This document shows, in pieces, positions 1-7,828 of a stretch of DNA of 46,614 nt. The stretch covers positions 1 to 46,614 of the forward strand of contig PRDH01000024.1 of NCBI GenBank assembly GCA_003345545.1, written 5' to 3'. Every line of letters starts with the position of its first letter. Position 1 is the stretch's first letter. The position numbers and the translations under genes are program-made. The stretch comes from Candidatus Thorarchaeota archaeon. Its GTDB lineage: Archaea > Asgardarchaeota > Thorarchaeia > Thorarchaeales > Thorarchaeaceae. Under the pieces are notes generated by a model. That model was not told the origin of the DNA. It worked only from the letters and a program-made list of their open reading frames with translations, and searched no databases.

Positions 1-343
1 CTCTACACCAAATCAAGTGTTCACCCTTCTCCATCTTAGTGACAAGTTCCCATTCATGACCTCCAGTGACATCCGGATTCTGGATGACAATCAGCCTTCG
101 ACCTTTTGTGACATTCTCCATTATCGTTCCAGCGCCGCAATTGCTGATCACTATGTCCGCATTACTGTAGTACTCCACGAGGCTTGGAGAGAACCGGATG
201 TGCTCGATGTTCTTTGGAATATACTTCCCTGCTCCCCTCTGTGCAATAACCCGGTCCCTGACTTTTCCCTCACCCACCAGTCTGTCCATCGCTTCTACAA
301 GCTCATCATGTGGAAGTGAAGTACCAACCGTGACGAAGATCAA
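1..343 (-). CDS. Alg13/EpsF-like glycosyltransferase catalytic subunit (partial, 3' end off window)
   Basis: Reading the minus strand from a TTG at 343 gives a GT28 C-terminal-type domain beginning MIFVTVGTSLPHDELVEAMD, followed by ADIVISNCGAGTIMENV and a PDVTGGHEWEL segment. This is the nucleotide-sugar-binding fold of Alg13, PssE and EpsF proteins. In that family it pairs with Alg14 to add a sugar (GlcNAc in eukaryotes) to a lipid-linked carrier at the membrane. The TTG start overlaps the TGA stop of the upstream Alg14-like gene (342-340), so the two are very probably translationally coupled. About 114 codons are visible and the C terminus lies beyond base 1. The sugar and the acceptor lipid cannot be inferred from sequence. 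No ATG is available in this frame near the start, so TTG is the best choice. Confidence 0.8.
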   Translation of the reverse strand, partial: MIFVTVGTSLPHDELVEAMDRLVGEGKVRDRVIAQRGAGKYIPKNIEHIRFSPSLVEYYSNADIVISNCGAGTIMENVTKGRRLIVIQNPDVTGGHEWELVTKMEKGEHLIWCR

Positions 344-807
344 AATATCATCCCCCGATACTCGACCCCTCTGTAACGTTTTGCGAGGTCTGGCCAACTG
401 CTTAGCCACATATCCACCCTGCCAATTAGGAGTCTCCCTGCAATGGACGGTTCGTAGACTCTGCTAGGACTCTCTATGTAGACTGTCTTCATCCTCAGAA
501 ACCTAGCCAAGAAGAATGGCGGTATTGTGAGTCCGGAACCAGTACTAATCACAACATGGGGCCTGACTATGAGCAAAATCACGAAACTATGTAGGAAAAG
601 GAACAGTGTTCTGAGAATGGTCATAAGGACATTGTCCTTTGCTCTAAACCGCGGAGAGAAGACTCTGAAGTAATTCTTGCCTACCTTGTTTCTGGTGACC
701 TCGGACTCCCATGGAATCATGTAGGTTTTCTCAGCTTTGATTTGCCTACTTAGTATCAGTCCTCTTGTCGTATGCCCGCCTGAGCCAAGTACGAATAAGA
801 TTCTCAT
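340..807 (-). CDS. Alg14/EpsE-like membrane-anchoring glycosyltransferase subunit
   Basis: The 155-residue product starts MRILFVLGSGGHTTRGL, matching the N-terminal (K/R)hLhhxxSGGHTxE region of Alg14/PssD/EpsE proteins. A hydrophobic stretch around residues 62-82 would bind the membrane, and PHVVISTGSGLTIPPFFLAR matches the conserved GxG segment that precedes the active-site interface. In the family this subunit recruits the soluble Alg13-like partner to the membrane. That partner is encoded immediately downstream with a 3-nt overlap. Together they probably form one lipid-linked oligosaccharide or exopolysaccharide glycosyltransferase. The ATG at 807 puts the SGGH motif in its usual place. 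The natural split into two genes is the eukaryotic and bacterial EpsEF arrangement. Substrate specificity is unknown. Confidence 0.8.
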   Translation of the reverse strand: MRILFVLGSGGHTTRGLILSRQIKAEKTYMIPWESEVTRNKVGKNYFRVFSPRFRAKDNVLMTILRTLFLFLHSFVILLIVRPHVVISTGSGLTIPPFFLARFLRMKTVYIESPSRVYEPSIAGRLLIGRVDMWLSSWPDLAKRYRGVEYRGMIF

Positions 808-1120
808 CAGTGTGTTCTCTCTTCCTAATGTTCCCTTTCTGACTTCTCAAGCTAGCAACATCAATATCATCCTTTTGCTTCACTGGAGACATGATCCTCA
901 GTATAGTGCGAGTCCCGTTTGGCGCCAATCCCCTCTGGATGAATTGGGATTTCTCTGGCAGTAGTCCTTTTTGATACCTGGACTAGTATGTGCATATTAT
1001 TGGGGTAAGACCCAGCAATTCTCTGGATTTGATGTATAGTTTATATCAAAAAGTGTTCTATCTCCAGTGGAAGTTGAGGTCTGTTATCCTACGACCTCCG
1101 AACCTGTGAGATGAGGCAAT
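808..1120. other. Intergenic region between divergent genes
   Basis: These 313 bases separate the minus-strand Alg14-like gene from the plus-strand gene at 1121. The short open frames in it have no recognisable protein features. The right-hand part holds an A/T-rich TATA-like element at 1039-1053. I see no RNA gene, repeat or clear operator in the rest. Confidence 0.5.
1039..1053 (+). promoter_or_regulatory. TATA-like promoter element
   Basis: The sequence GTTTATATCAAAAAG resembles an archaeal TATA box and sits about 70-80 bases before the TTG start at 1121. Transcription would begin near 1075, giving a leader of roughly 45 bases that contains the purine-rich GAGATGAGG. Confidence 0.5.
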
Positions 1121-1906
1121 TTGAGTGCAAAGACACCGACACCACCGTCCAGGATTGAGCCCCTCGGATTGTGGCAATCAGTACGGCTCTTCACGTTGAA
1201 TGATGAAGCAGCCAAGAAACTAACTGGAGCTCAGTTGGCTAGTATCCTCAGCGGCTTGGCTCCTTTCGATGCAGATAAGGAGCCCAAGGCTGGTTTTACG
1301 AATATTGACTCACGTGGAAAGACTGTCATTGCTGACCTTAAGGCAGCTTTCAATGTCGTTGCCCATGAGTTCGATACAGCTGGTGAGCGCATAAGCAAGA
1401 AATATTCTACGATTGAAAGAGGGAATATAACAGTCAGACTCGATGAGAAAGTTGCAGAGGTCAGAGGGTCAGGTCGGCTTGCCATGAGATTCCGAAAGAT
1501 TCTGATGGATATGACTGAAATCGTTGCTGAACCATTGTTTGTCGATAAGGAAGCGAGAAGAGTGATTTTTGACAAACTTGTCAAGCCAACAGAGGCTCCA
1601 CCAAAACCACTAGAGATCAATGTGGAGGACATTGTTTATACCGACATCGAGAAGAAGGAACTGAGGAAGGCGGAATTCCAGGGCGACAAGCTCCAGCACA
1701 AGGCAGAAGTGGGACACTATGGTCGGATGTATGGAGGAACGATCTCTCGGTTTACGGGGATCTTCGTCTATCCTAGCAATACACCATACAAGACCTCTGT
1801 GAACTATGATGGTTCATGCATCATGGTCTTCAAGACATCAGATGGGATTCTCGAGAAAGACCTCCGTTGGATTATCAAGATGCTTGTTGAAAACGCCTCA
1901 CAATAG
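1121..1906 (+). CDS. Hypothetical protein, 261 aa, mixed alpha/beta
   Basis: I do not recognise this family. The TTG start (MSAKTPTPPS) follows the purine-rich GAGATGAGG by a few bases; an ATG at 1111 is out of frame. The protein is soluble, with no signal peptide, membrane segment or cysteine cluster. Residues 1-110 are mainly helical and charged. The middle (about 75-170) is rich in K/E and I/V and contains a proline run (TEAPPKPLEIN) that looks like a domain linker. The C-terminal part (about 195-255) has alternating beta-like segments such as GGTISRFTGIFVYPSN and SCIMVFKTSDG. It stands alone between divergent and spaced genes with its own TATA box, so it appears to be monocistronic. Confidence 0.7.
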   Translation: MSAKTPTPPSRIEPLGLWQSVRLFTLNDEAAKKLTGAQLASILSGLAPFDADKEPKAGFTNIDSRGKTVIADLKAAFNVVAHEFDTAGERISKKYSTIERGNITVRLDEKVAEVRGSGRLAMRFRKILMDMTEIVAEPLFVDKEARRVIFDKLVKPTEAPPKPLEINVEDIVYTDIEKKELRKAEFQGDKLQHKAEVGHYGRMYGGTISRFTGIFVYPSNTPYKTSVNYDGSCIMVFKTSDGILEKDLRWIIKMLVENASQ

Positions 1907-2088
1907 ATGAAATAGGGTGTAGGCTGTTTCTGCCTCCCCTCTCACATCTTTGTGCACATTTCAGTCAGTCACTAGACAGAATTGAGATCAAGAATCGTCT
2001 CTTTCTCATTAGCAATGCTGGGATTCCGATACTGCATTTTGACGATTCGCTTCATCCGCCACTTGCTTTGGCTCACTCGTTCGATGGA

Positions 2089-2115
2089 TTAAAAAGGTCT
2101 GTTCTAGACTAGAAC
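2089..2115 (+). promoter_or_regulatory. Promoter with 15-bp palindromic operator
   Basis: A TATA-like TTAAAAAGG at 2089-2097 is followed by GTTCTAGACTAGAAC at 2101-2115. This is a perfect 7-bp inverted repeat around one central base, ending one base before the ATG at 2117. The spacing predicts a transcript that starts at or near the start codon (leaderless), with the palindrome covering the transcription start. A repressor bound there would block the nuclease gene. Confidence 0.65.
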
Positions 2116-2116
2116 G

Positions 2117-2857
2117 ATGAGGGATATGCCTGCAGGTTCTGACGACATAGTACGACGTGATTTCCAGCACGGTAAGGTCGCCTATGCCTTCCAATGGAAT
2201 TCATCCAATCACATGCGGCTTGGCAATCAAACTGGCGATCTAGCCTCGCTTTGGGCTCACCTCAAGACAATACAGTCTGGCCGTATTCCAGAGTCTCTCT
2301 TCTCTGACCCTATGTTCACAAGAGCTTCAAGACTTCGTCTCGTGAGCATGCCTCAAGCCAAGAGAGTCGGATTTCGAAAACAGCTCGAGAGAATCGGATC
2401 GATCTCAACCAGGGTTGACGATGACCTCGTTTTAAGACTTCGGGAGTATCATCAGAACCGCAATTATCCGGGCTACTCTGCAGACCACGGAATTCTGCAG
2501 GAATTCCTGTTTCACGATCCTCAGACGATTGCCATCGAGGTGCCTGTTTGGTCCGACAGCTATAGCATCACTGGACATATCGACCTCATTCGCTACGTGG
2601 ACGGTTTCATCCAGATATGCGATTACAAACCTGGCCCCTTAGAATCGACTAAACGAAGGTTCTTCGACTCACTTCCTCAGGTTTCAGCATACGGTGAGAT
2701 GATGGCTCACCTTCTTGCAGGGACTCTCCGATCAGCTCTGGAAGCCCCTCTTCTTCCGCAGATTCGATGCTCGATTTTCGATACGCATTCATGCTGGCAT
2801 TTCGGTGCGGAGTTGTTTGTGCAGCTTCAGACAATGGGATATCTCCAGAACATCTAG
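2117..2857 (+). CDS. RecB/Cas4-like PD-(D/E)XK nuclease
   Basis: The C-terminal half carries the PD-(D/E)XK nuclease signature. A helix with Glu129 is followed by GHID with Asp156 and by CDYK (Asp169, Lys171). Gln188-x3-Tyr192 in PQVSAYG matches the QxxxY motif III typical of RecB and Cas4 nucleases. By family knowledge these residues bind Mg2+ and cleave single- or double-stranded DNA ends. Unlike Cas4, no four-cysteine Fe-S cluster is visible, and no CRISPR array or cas gene lies nearby. The first about 120 residues are helical and unrecognised. The ATG at 2117 is one base after a palindromic operator and about 20 bases after the TATA box, so translation is probably leaderless. The gene converges on the transglutaminase gene with a 4-base overlap at the stops. 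DNA repair or defence are both possible roles. Confidence 0.72.
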   Translation: MRDMPAGSDDIVRRDFQHGKVAYAFQWNSSNHMRLGNQTGDLASLWAHLKTIQSGRIPESLFSDPMFTRASRLRLVSMPQAKRVGFRKQLERIGSISTRVDDDLVLRLREYHQNRNYPGYSADHGILQEFLFHDPQTIAIEVPVWSDSYSITGHIDLIRYVDGFIQICDYKPGPLESTKRRFFDSLPQVSAYGEMMAHLLAGTLRSALEAPLLPQIRCSIFDTHSCWHFGAELFVQLQTMGYLQNI

Positions 2858-3765
2858 CCCTTATCATCGGCCACGACTGACATCCTAATGTCTTCTTCAA
2901 CTGTGGGCGGCTCAGTAGCTATCCCACTCCACTTCAGAGAGATCATGGGCCGTTCCGAAACCTGTCCCTCCCTAATTCGTGAGAAGTAGTTTTCGTTCAA
3001 GATACCGAAGTTGCCAAGAGCCGGATCAACAGGGATCCATCCCTTCTGCTCGAGAAAGACTTCACACCAAGCATGCGCCTCGGGTTCTGAATTTCCTCGA
3101 AAGAAATGACCAACAATTCTTCTAGCTGGTATTCTGACGGCACGAAGTAGTGCAACATAGAGATCTGCGTGTTCGTCACAGTCCCCTTCCCTCTCCCGAG
3201 CTGCTCTAGCGGCTCCTATTCTGCTGTCCAGATGAGTCTTCAGTTTCACGCTTTCTCTGACCATATCAAATACCAATCGTGCATACGATTCGTCATCGCC
3301 GGTTCGTTCTGCAGCTTTTTGGGACATCTCCTGTATCACGTCATCAGTTGTTTCCCAGTACTTTTGCATGCTGCAGTAGATTCCTCTGTTTCTTGCCATC
3401 ATCTCTTGTGGTGTGTTTCTTGGCTCCAATAGCCAATCGCGTGAGACTGTATCGATTCGGAGAATGACAGTAGGCGAAAAACTCTCTCCAGGATTCAACT
3501 CCGGAACCTTGACGATTGCGACCATATTCTTCTCTGCTCTCTCTGTCACTCGCGCAGGAGGGAAGACATCAATCATCTCGACGAATTGGTTGTCCATATC
3601 TGTGAAGAGATGCCATGTCATCACTCCTTTTCTAAGCCTAGATACACCTCGATTGTGTACAACTGCCTCCATCTCTATCTTTAGCCGCATCATCCTGCCT
3701 TCTAGAGTCCGAAGTATTGGTGGGTGCATTCCGCGAATAGATTTATGTGTTGTCGGGCTCTTCAT
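2854..3765 (-). CDS. Transglutaminase-like (papain-fold) protein
   Basis: The region REGDCDEHADLYVALLRAVRIPARRI, then HAWCEVFLEQKGWIPVDPALG, shows the Cys-His-Asp triad of the transglutaminase-like superfamily: Cys in GDCDEH, His in AHAWCEV and Asp in VDPA. The preceding about 200 residues look like a beta-rich N-terminal domain (KIEMEAVVHNRG, PELNPGESFSPTVILRIDT), as in other archaeal members. Members act as cysteine proteases, cross-linkers or peptide amidases; the reaction here is not determinable. No signal peptide is clear, so it is probably cytosolic. The open frame extends to 3906, but that would run into the divergent gene. I chose the ATG at 3765 because AGGTGG lies just upstream; ATGs at 3729 and 3693 are alternatives. 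The start faces the divergent coiled-coil gene at 3805 with about 40 bases between. Confidence 0.75.
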   Translation of the reverse strand: MKSPTTHKSIRGMHPPILRTLEGRMMRLKIEMEAVVHNRGVSRLRKGVMTWHLFTDMDNQFVEMIDVFPPARVTERAEKNMVAIVKVPELNPGESFSPTVILRIDTVSRDWLLEPRNTPQEMMARNRGIYCSMQKYWETTDDVIQEMSQKAAERTGDDESYARLVFDMVRESVKLKTHLDSRIGAARAAREREGDCDEHADLYVALLRAVRIPARRIVGHFFRGNSEPEAHAWCEVFLEQKGWIPVDPALGNFGILNENYFSRIREGQVSERPMISLKWSGIATEPPTVEEDIRMSVVADDKG

Positions 3766-3804
3766 TCCACCTGCCCTTCTTGAAATTAGCAGAGAGGTTT
3801 TCGC

Positions 3805-5256
3805 ATGGCTAAGGCCCCCGATAAAGAACCAACCGATGGCGCAGATAGCAAGAGAGTCGTTGATGGTCTTCTCTCCGAGCTTGGCGTTGATGATGAAATG
3901 CGGCATGAGCTGATTCAGTCTGGACGAATGTCAAGCGATGTGATGCGTGTAGAATCAGCAACGCAGGTTCGCCACCGAATGGAGCTTGATGAAAGCATTA
4001 AGCGGCTACGCGATAGTCTCTCCCTTCTAGAGAGGAATGTTACGACTGTTGAAGGGGCAATCGATAGAATCGAGCGCGATCTTGTTCCTGTAGTCCTCTC
4101 ATTTCTTGTTGGTCTGAAGGGTAATCTCGTGAGCATGAGAGGTGATATAGTCAACAAGAGCAAGCGCAAGGCCAAGACCAATCTTCAGAGCATGTTTGTG
4201 GATGCAGAGGTTCAACCTATTGTCCAAGAGGAGTTCACGAGAGTTGAGGAATCGCTGACCTCGGGCATGTCCACGCCAATACTTGAGAAGATGCGCGACA
4301 TCACAGAAAGCATGAAGGAATCGATGAAACTCACTCTGCAGGAACTTGCTGCTTTGAAAGGCAATGTTGATGATTACACTCAAAGAGCGACGACCGAGGT
4401 TGAATTCCTCTCCACTGAACTAGGAATGAAAGCGCGCGTCGAAGTTCCAAAGGAAGTCGAAGTTCAACTGAAGCAGTTCCAGAGCACAGCCGAAGTGCTC
4501 AAACAGGAACTGAATCTAGAGAAGAAAAAGACTGAGAACCGTGAATCAGAAAATGCTGAACTGCGAAAGAATCTTGCTGAATTGAAGGTCCGAAACGATG
4601 ATCTGGAGGACACGGTCATGGGCCTTCAGGCCGCTCCAAAGGTCGACATGGCGACCCTTACTGAACTGCGACATACTGTGAAGTCACTCGAGACATCAAA
4701 TGAAGTCCTAGAACGGAAGGTTGCGGAGCTCGAGGCACTGACCACAACCGCGGAGGCAAAGGAAAAGGACTACCTCACTCAGCTCTCCCAAAGGGAGCTG
4801 GAGATTGGTGAGCTCAATACCAACATTCGACAGCTAGAGGACGATATGGGCAAGTCTGGGGCAAGGCTAGATGAAATGGAGGAACTCAGGGCTCGACTTC
4901 GCTCCTATGAGTCTGGCGACAAAGCTAGAGAGCTGGAACGCATAAAGACGGAACTGGAGCGATCCACTGCCAGCCTAGAGAGGATGACGGGTGATTTTGA
5001 GGAAACCAAATCCAAGCTGACTCATACTGAGGAAACCCTCGAGGGTTATCTGAGCCTGATGAACAGCACGGAGAAGACCAAGGCGTTCCTTATGGTAGAG
5101 GAGCATGGCGAGATGTCAATAAGGGAGATAGCTCGCTCCCTTGGAGTTGCTCCAGCCGTGGTCATGAAGTGGGCTGAGGAATTCCAAGCTCTGGGCATTG
5201 CTCGGGTAGTTGGTGGAAGTACTCTCGTGCATCGAGACCATATTAATGCAAAGTGA
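3805..5256 (+). CDS. Long coiled-coil protein with C-terminal winged helix
   Basis: The 483-residue product is strongly charged and helical. Residues about 50-215 form helical segments with a few hydrophobic stretches (LVPVVLSFLVGLKGNLVSM). Residues about 215-415 are an almost continuous coiled coil with heptad-like E/K/L periodicity. Residues 421-483 (KAFLMVEEHGEMSIREIARS, then LGVAPAVVMKWAEEFQALGI) read as a winged helix ending in a short beta hairpin. The architecture suggests a chromosome- or DNA-associated filament or regulator. It is not an SMC protein, because no Walker A, signature or Walker B motif is present. ATG 3805 follows GAGAGG. A smaller protein of the same coiled-coil plus winged-helix layout is encoded at 11896-12510 in the topoisomerase VI operon. 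Function unknown. Confidence 0.75.
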   Translation: MAKAPDKEPTDGADSKRVVDGLLSELGVDDEMRHELIQSGRMSSDVMRVESATQVRHRMELDESIKRLRDSLSLLERNVTTVEGAIDRIERDLVPVVLSFLVGLKGNLVSMRGDIVNKSKRKAKTNLQSMFVDAEVQPIVQEEFTRVEESLTSGMSTPILEKMRDITESMKESMKLTLQELAALKGNVDDYTQRATTEVEFLSTELGMKARVEVPKEVEVQLKQFQSTAEVLKQELNLEKKKTENRESENAELRKNLAELKVRNDDLEDTVMGLQAAPKVDMATLTELRHTVKSLETSNEVLERKVAELEALTTTAEAKEKDYLTQLSQRELEIGELNTNIRQLEDDMGKSGARLDEMEELRARLRSYESGDKARELERIKTELERSTASLERMTGDFEETKSKLTHTEETLEGYLSLMNSTEKTKAFLMVEEHGEMSIREIARSLGVAPAVVMKWAEEFQALGIARVVGGSTLVHRDHINAK

Positions 5257-5265
5257 GAATAGAAC

Positions 5266-5712
5266 TTACTGAATCCGTTCGATTCTTTTCATGAACTGCA
5301 TCACTTCGATGAGGCTGTCTATCTTTAGGGCGTTCATGTATAACTTCTCGATATCTCCCTTCGCACATGACTCACTCTGCAGATATCGCTTGAAAGCCGG
5401 CTTGAGCATGCTCTCCAGATATGTCGAGCGAAGATTTTCAAGTGCATCCATGAGGCCTGTATTCAGCTGCAGTGAATCTAGCGCACTCTTGACGTTTGAT
5501 AGGCTTCCTTGGCAGTCATCCACGTCTGCGATACCCAAGCTTTTGGTGCTCAAGGTCTTTCTTACGAGCTTCACATACTCATCACTGGCGCGTTCATAGT
5601 CAACAATGGCAAGGAACTTTGTCTTAGAGCATTTTTCGAGGAAGGGCTTGCTTTTGTCGGAGAGTGTACTGAATAGACTACCGACCCTCTCAATCTGCTT
5701 TGGCGCTGACAT
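5266..5712 (-). CDS. Hypothetical all-helical protein, 148 aa
   Basis: I do not recognise this family. The sequence is predicted to be almost entirely alpha-helical, with Leu/Lys/Ser-rich amphipathic segments (SLSNVKSALDSLQLNTGLMD, KGDIEKLYMNALKIDSLIEV) and two dispersed cysteines that form no metal motif. It has no signal peptide or membrane segment. It converges on the coiled-coil gene, with only 9 bases between the stops. It is divergent from the AmrS-like gene and shares that intergenic promoter region; ATTTAAAGG about 35 bases upstream of the ATG is a TATA candidate for this strand. The four-helix-bundle appearance would suit a partner of the neighbouring coiled-coil protein, but that is a guess. 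Confidence 0.65.
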   Translation of the reverse strand: MSAPKQIERVGSLFSTLSDKSKPFLEKCSKTKFLAIVDYERASDEYVKLVRKTLSTKSLGIADVDDCQGSLSNVKSALDSLQLNTGLMDALENLRSTYLESMLKPAFKRYLQSESCAKGDIEKLYMNALKIDSLIEVMQFMKRIERIQ

Positions 5713-5796
5713 ACATTGACTCGCGCACTACTGCATTTCTTGTCCTTTAAATGCTGTCTCATTTGTATCAAAAAGGGTGCAAAAGAATGAGCAATT

Positions 5797-5839
5797 GATA
5801 TACCGTAAGACCGATATACGGTGTATAGATTGGTATATC
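5797..5839 (+). promoter_or_regulatory. Inverted-repeat regulatory region upstream of AmrS-like gene
   Basis: GATATACC at 5797-5804 and GGTATATC at 5832-5839 are exact reverse complements. Between them lies the near-palindrome CCGATATACGG (5811-5821). The cluster ends three bases before the ATG at 5843. The TATACC/GGTATA half-sites resemble those of the Hsp20-Cdc48 operator at 17791-17822, so a shared regulator is possible. A TATA-like TTGTATCAAAAAGG lies at about 5763-5776. Confidence 0.5.
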
Positions 5840-5842
5840 GAG

Positions 5843-6889
5843 ATGAGAGAGGCTGCACTCTGGACTAAGCTGAAGACTGGAATTCGGTGCGACGTATGTG
5901 CAAGAAGGTGTGTCTTGCATGATGGAGAGACTGGGTTTTGCCGCGTTAGAACAGCCGAGGATGGCACACTCTACACAAAGGTGTATGAACTAGTCGATGG
6001 TATGGCTGCAGACCCAATTGAGAAGAAACCTCTGTTTCATTTTGCTCCTGGCAGTCATGCTTTTTCGATAAGCACCTCCAGCTGCAATTTTCGATGTCAA
6101 TTCTGCCAGAACTATCATTCATCTCAGCGAGAGAGTCCTGTAGGCGAGCACATGACCCCCTCTTCAATTGTCGACCTGGCCCAGAGGTATAGCTGTGGAG
6201 GAATCACCTATACCTATACAGAACCCACGATCTTCATTGAACTTGCTCATGATACTGCGGAGATTGCGCATTCAAAGGGGATGTTCAACACCTTCGTAAC
6301 CAATGGCTACATGACGTCTGAAACAATAGACTATATCGCACCATACTTGAATGCGGCTTCAGTGAATTTCAAGGGCAGTGGAAACAAGAAGTTCTACAAC
6401 GACTTAATGTCAGTTCCGAAGGTGGAACCGATCTTCTCTTCAATGCAGCGTATGCATGAGAAGGGCATTCTAATCGAAATCACCAATCTCATTATTCCGG
6501 AGGTCGGTGACCATCCAGACGACACTCTGAATCTGGCTCGTTGGGTTGTTAAAAACCTAGGGGCTCGAACACCATTTCATGTCCTAGCATTTTATCCGAC
6601 TTTCAAATTGACAAGTGTTCCTCGAACACCTGTCGAGATGCTTGAGAAGCATATTGCCATAGCCAAGGAGGCCGGCCTGGAATTCGTATACTCAGGGAAT
6701 ATACCCGGTCATGACTATGAGAACACCTACTGTCCTGAGTGCGGATTCAAGGCGGTTGAAAGGCATTCCGTCTATCTTGAGAGCAATAACCTGAGTCAGG
6801 AGGGGCGCTGCCCTAAGTGCAATGCAGACCTGAATATGTCTGGGGTGCAGTGGATGGTGCGTGGCAGAGGAAGCATGGGTCTATTCTGA
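5843..6889 (+). CDS. amrS: AmrS-like radical SAM protein (AmmeMemoRadiSam family)
   Basis: From ATG 5843 the product has 348 residues. It contains CxxxCxxC (CNFRCQFC, Cys81, 85, 88), which binds the [4Fe-4S] cluster of radical SAM enzymes. The segments PLFHFAPGSHAFSISTSSC, SCGGITYTYTEPTIF and NIPGHDYENTYCPECG are hallmarks of the AmrS / PflA-like COG1180 family. An N-terminal CDVCARRC plus GFC cysteine group and C-terminal CPECG/CPKCN pairs probably bind zinc or an extra cluster. The AmmeMemoRadiSam system normally includes AMMECR1 and Memo-like proteins, and neither is encoded in this window. Its substrate is not established. The open frame extends to 5777, but the extension overlaps the inverted repeats and lacks family similarity, so 5843 is preferred. 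A DUF2797 gene follows after 9 bases. Confidence 0.85.
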   Translation: MREAALWTKLKTGIRCDVCARRCVLHDGETGFCRVRTAEDGTLYTKVYELVDGMAADPIEKKPLFHFAPGSHAFSISTSSCNFRCQFCQNYHSSQRESPVGEHMTPSSIVDLAQRYSCGGITYTYTEPTIFIELAHDTAEIAHSKGMFNTFVTNGYMTSETIDYIAPYLNAASVNFKGSGNKKFYNDLMSVPKVEPIFSSMQRMHEKGILIEITNLIIPEVGDHPDDTLNLARWVVKNLGARTPFHVLAFYPTFKLTSVPRTPVEMLEKHIAIAKEAGLEFVYSGNIPGHDYENTYCPECGFKAVERHSVYLESNNLSQEGRCPKCNADLNMSGVQWMVRGRGSMGLF

Positions 6890-6898
6890 GGTTTCATT

Positions 6899-7792
6899 AT
6901 GCAGGTTGCTGGAGTCACATGGAAACAAAAGCAAGACACTCGCTTTGATGCAGGTCTGACTGTCTGGAGAGGTGAGGATCAGGAACCTGCCTTTCTGCCT
7001 CTTCCCCCAGGAAAGCAGTTGTCATGGCTGTTGCGTGGACCAAAGAGATGTACCGGTCGCATAAACGCCACGGGAAGACTTGAGCGTTGCCCGAAGAATT
7101 CTGTCATTCTCAGTTCAGGTCAGAAGTGTGGCTCATGTCAGGCCGTAAACCTAGTTGATCCGTGTATTCGATGCAGCGGTCACAGATGTGCCGCTCATGA
7201 AACGCGCCGGCTTCAGTGCGACAGAAGCACCTACGTCGTCTATGCAGTCTTATTCAATGATCAGACATTGAAGGTCGGGGTCTCATCAAAAGGTAGAGCG
7301 CTCACTCGCTGGGTGGAGCAAGGCGCGGACTATGCGTGTGTGCTTCGAGAGCTGGAGGGAGGCCGCAATGCGAGGCGAATTGAGGATAGAATCAGTAGGT
7401 CATATGGAATCACTAAGCAGGTTCGTTCTGAGCGGAAGACCCGCGCTCTTCTTGATAGGCTCAGTATCTCTGAGGCTCGCTCCATACTGGATGACTTGAT
7501 GACGAGTACAGATCTCCTTGATATCGACCAAGAACTGGGCCTCCAGGACCTGTCTGGATACTACACCCTGGGAGAATTGGCGTTTCAGCCCGTGTCCTGG
7601 AGAAAGAGGTCTGACCCGGTCGATGGCAGAGCAATTGTTGGCGAGAATCTCGGACTGAAGGGATCGCTGATGGTTACCAGTGCTGGCACATCACTTACTG
7701 CTGTCGACCTAAGACAAATCATTGGTTATACCATTGACATGGACTCTGATATTACACTGGTAACACAAACTGAACTTGCGGACTTCTTCTGA
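6899..7792 (+). CDS. DUF2797 family protein
   Basis: The central segment STYVVYAVLFNDQTLKVGVS, then RALTRWVEQGADYA, matches the conserved core of DUF2797 proteins. The YVVYAV...LKVGVS spacing resembles the two strands of a GIY-YIG-like fold. Upstream, residues about 50-108 hold eight or more cysteines and histidines (CTGR, CPKN, CGSC, CIRCSGHRC), probably a zinc-binding module. The C-terminal about 70 residues are beta-rich (GSLMVTSAGTSLTAVDLRQI). Family function is not known to me; a nuclease-like or nucleic-acid-binding role is inference from the fold resemblance. ATG 6899 follows GAGGT at a good distance, 9 bases after the AmrS-like gene. The longin-like genes follow within about 40 bases, so the four genes may be one transcript. 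Confidence 0.72.
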   Translation: MQVAGVTWKQKQDTRFDAGLTVWRGEDQEPAFLPLPPGKQLSWLLRGPKRCTGRINATGRLERCPKNSVILSSGQKCGSCQAVNLVDPCIRCSGHRCAAHETRRLQCDRSTYVVYAVLFNDQTLKVGVSSKGRALTRWVEQGADYACVLRELEGGRNARRIEDRISRSYGITKQVRSERKTRALLDRLSISEARSILDDLMTSTDLLDIDQELGLQDLSGYYTLGELAFQPVSWRKRSDPVDGRAIVGENLGLKGSLMVTSAGTSLTAVDLRQIIGYTIDMDSDITLVTQTELADFF

Positions 7793-7828
7793 CAACCTAT
7801 TTTAGGAGTGAAGCATGACGTAAGGACA

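Noticed and set aside
746..928. Minus-strand open frame upstream of the Alg14-like gene
   Set aside because: It overlaps the start of the Alg14-like gene in another frame, has no family features and no ribosome site.
2117..2857. Cas4 assignment for the QxxxY nuclease
   Set aside because: The four Fe-S cysteines of Cas4 are missing and there is no CRISPR array or cas gene in the window.
3413..3913. Plus-strand open frame opposite the transglutaminase gene
   Set aside because: It mirrors a gene with a clear Cys-His-Asp triad and has shadow-like composition.
5777..5842. N-terminal extension of the AmrS-like protein
   Set aside because: It would translate through the inverted repeats and has no similarity to family N termini.
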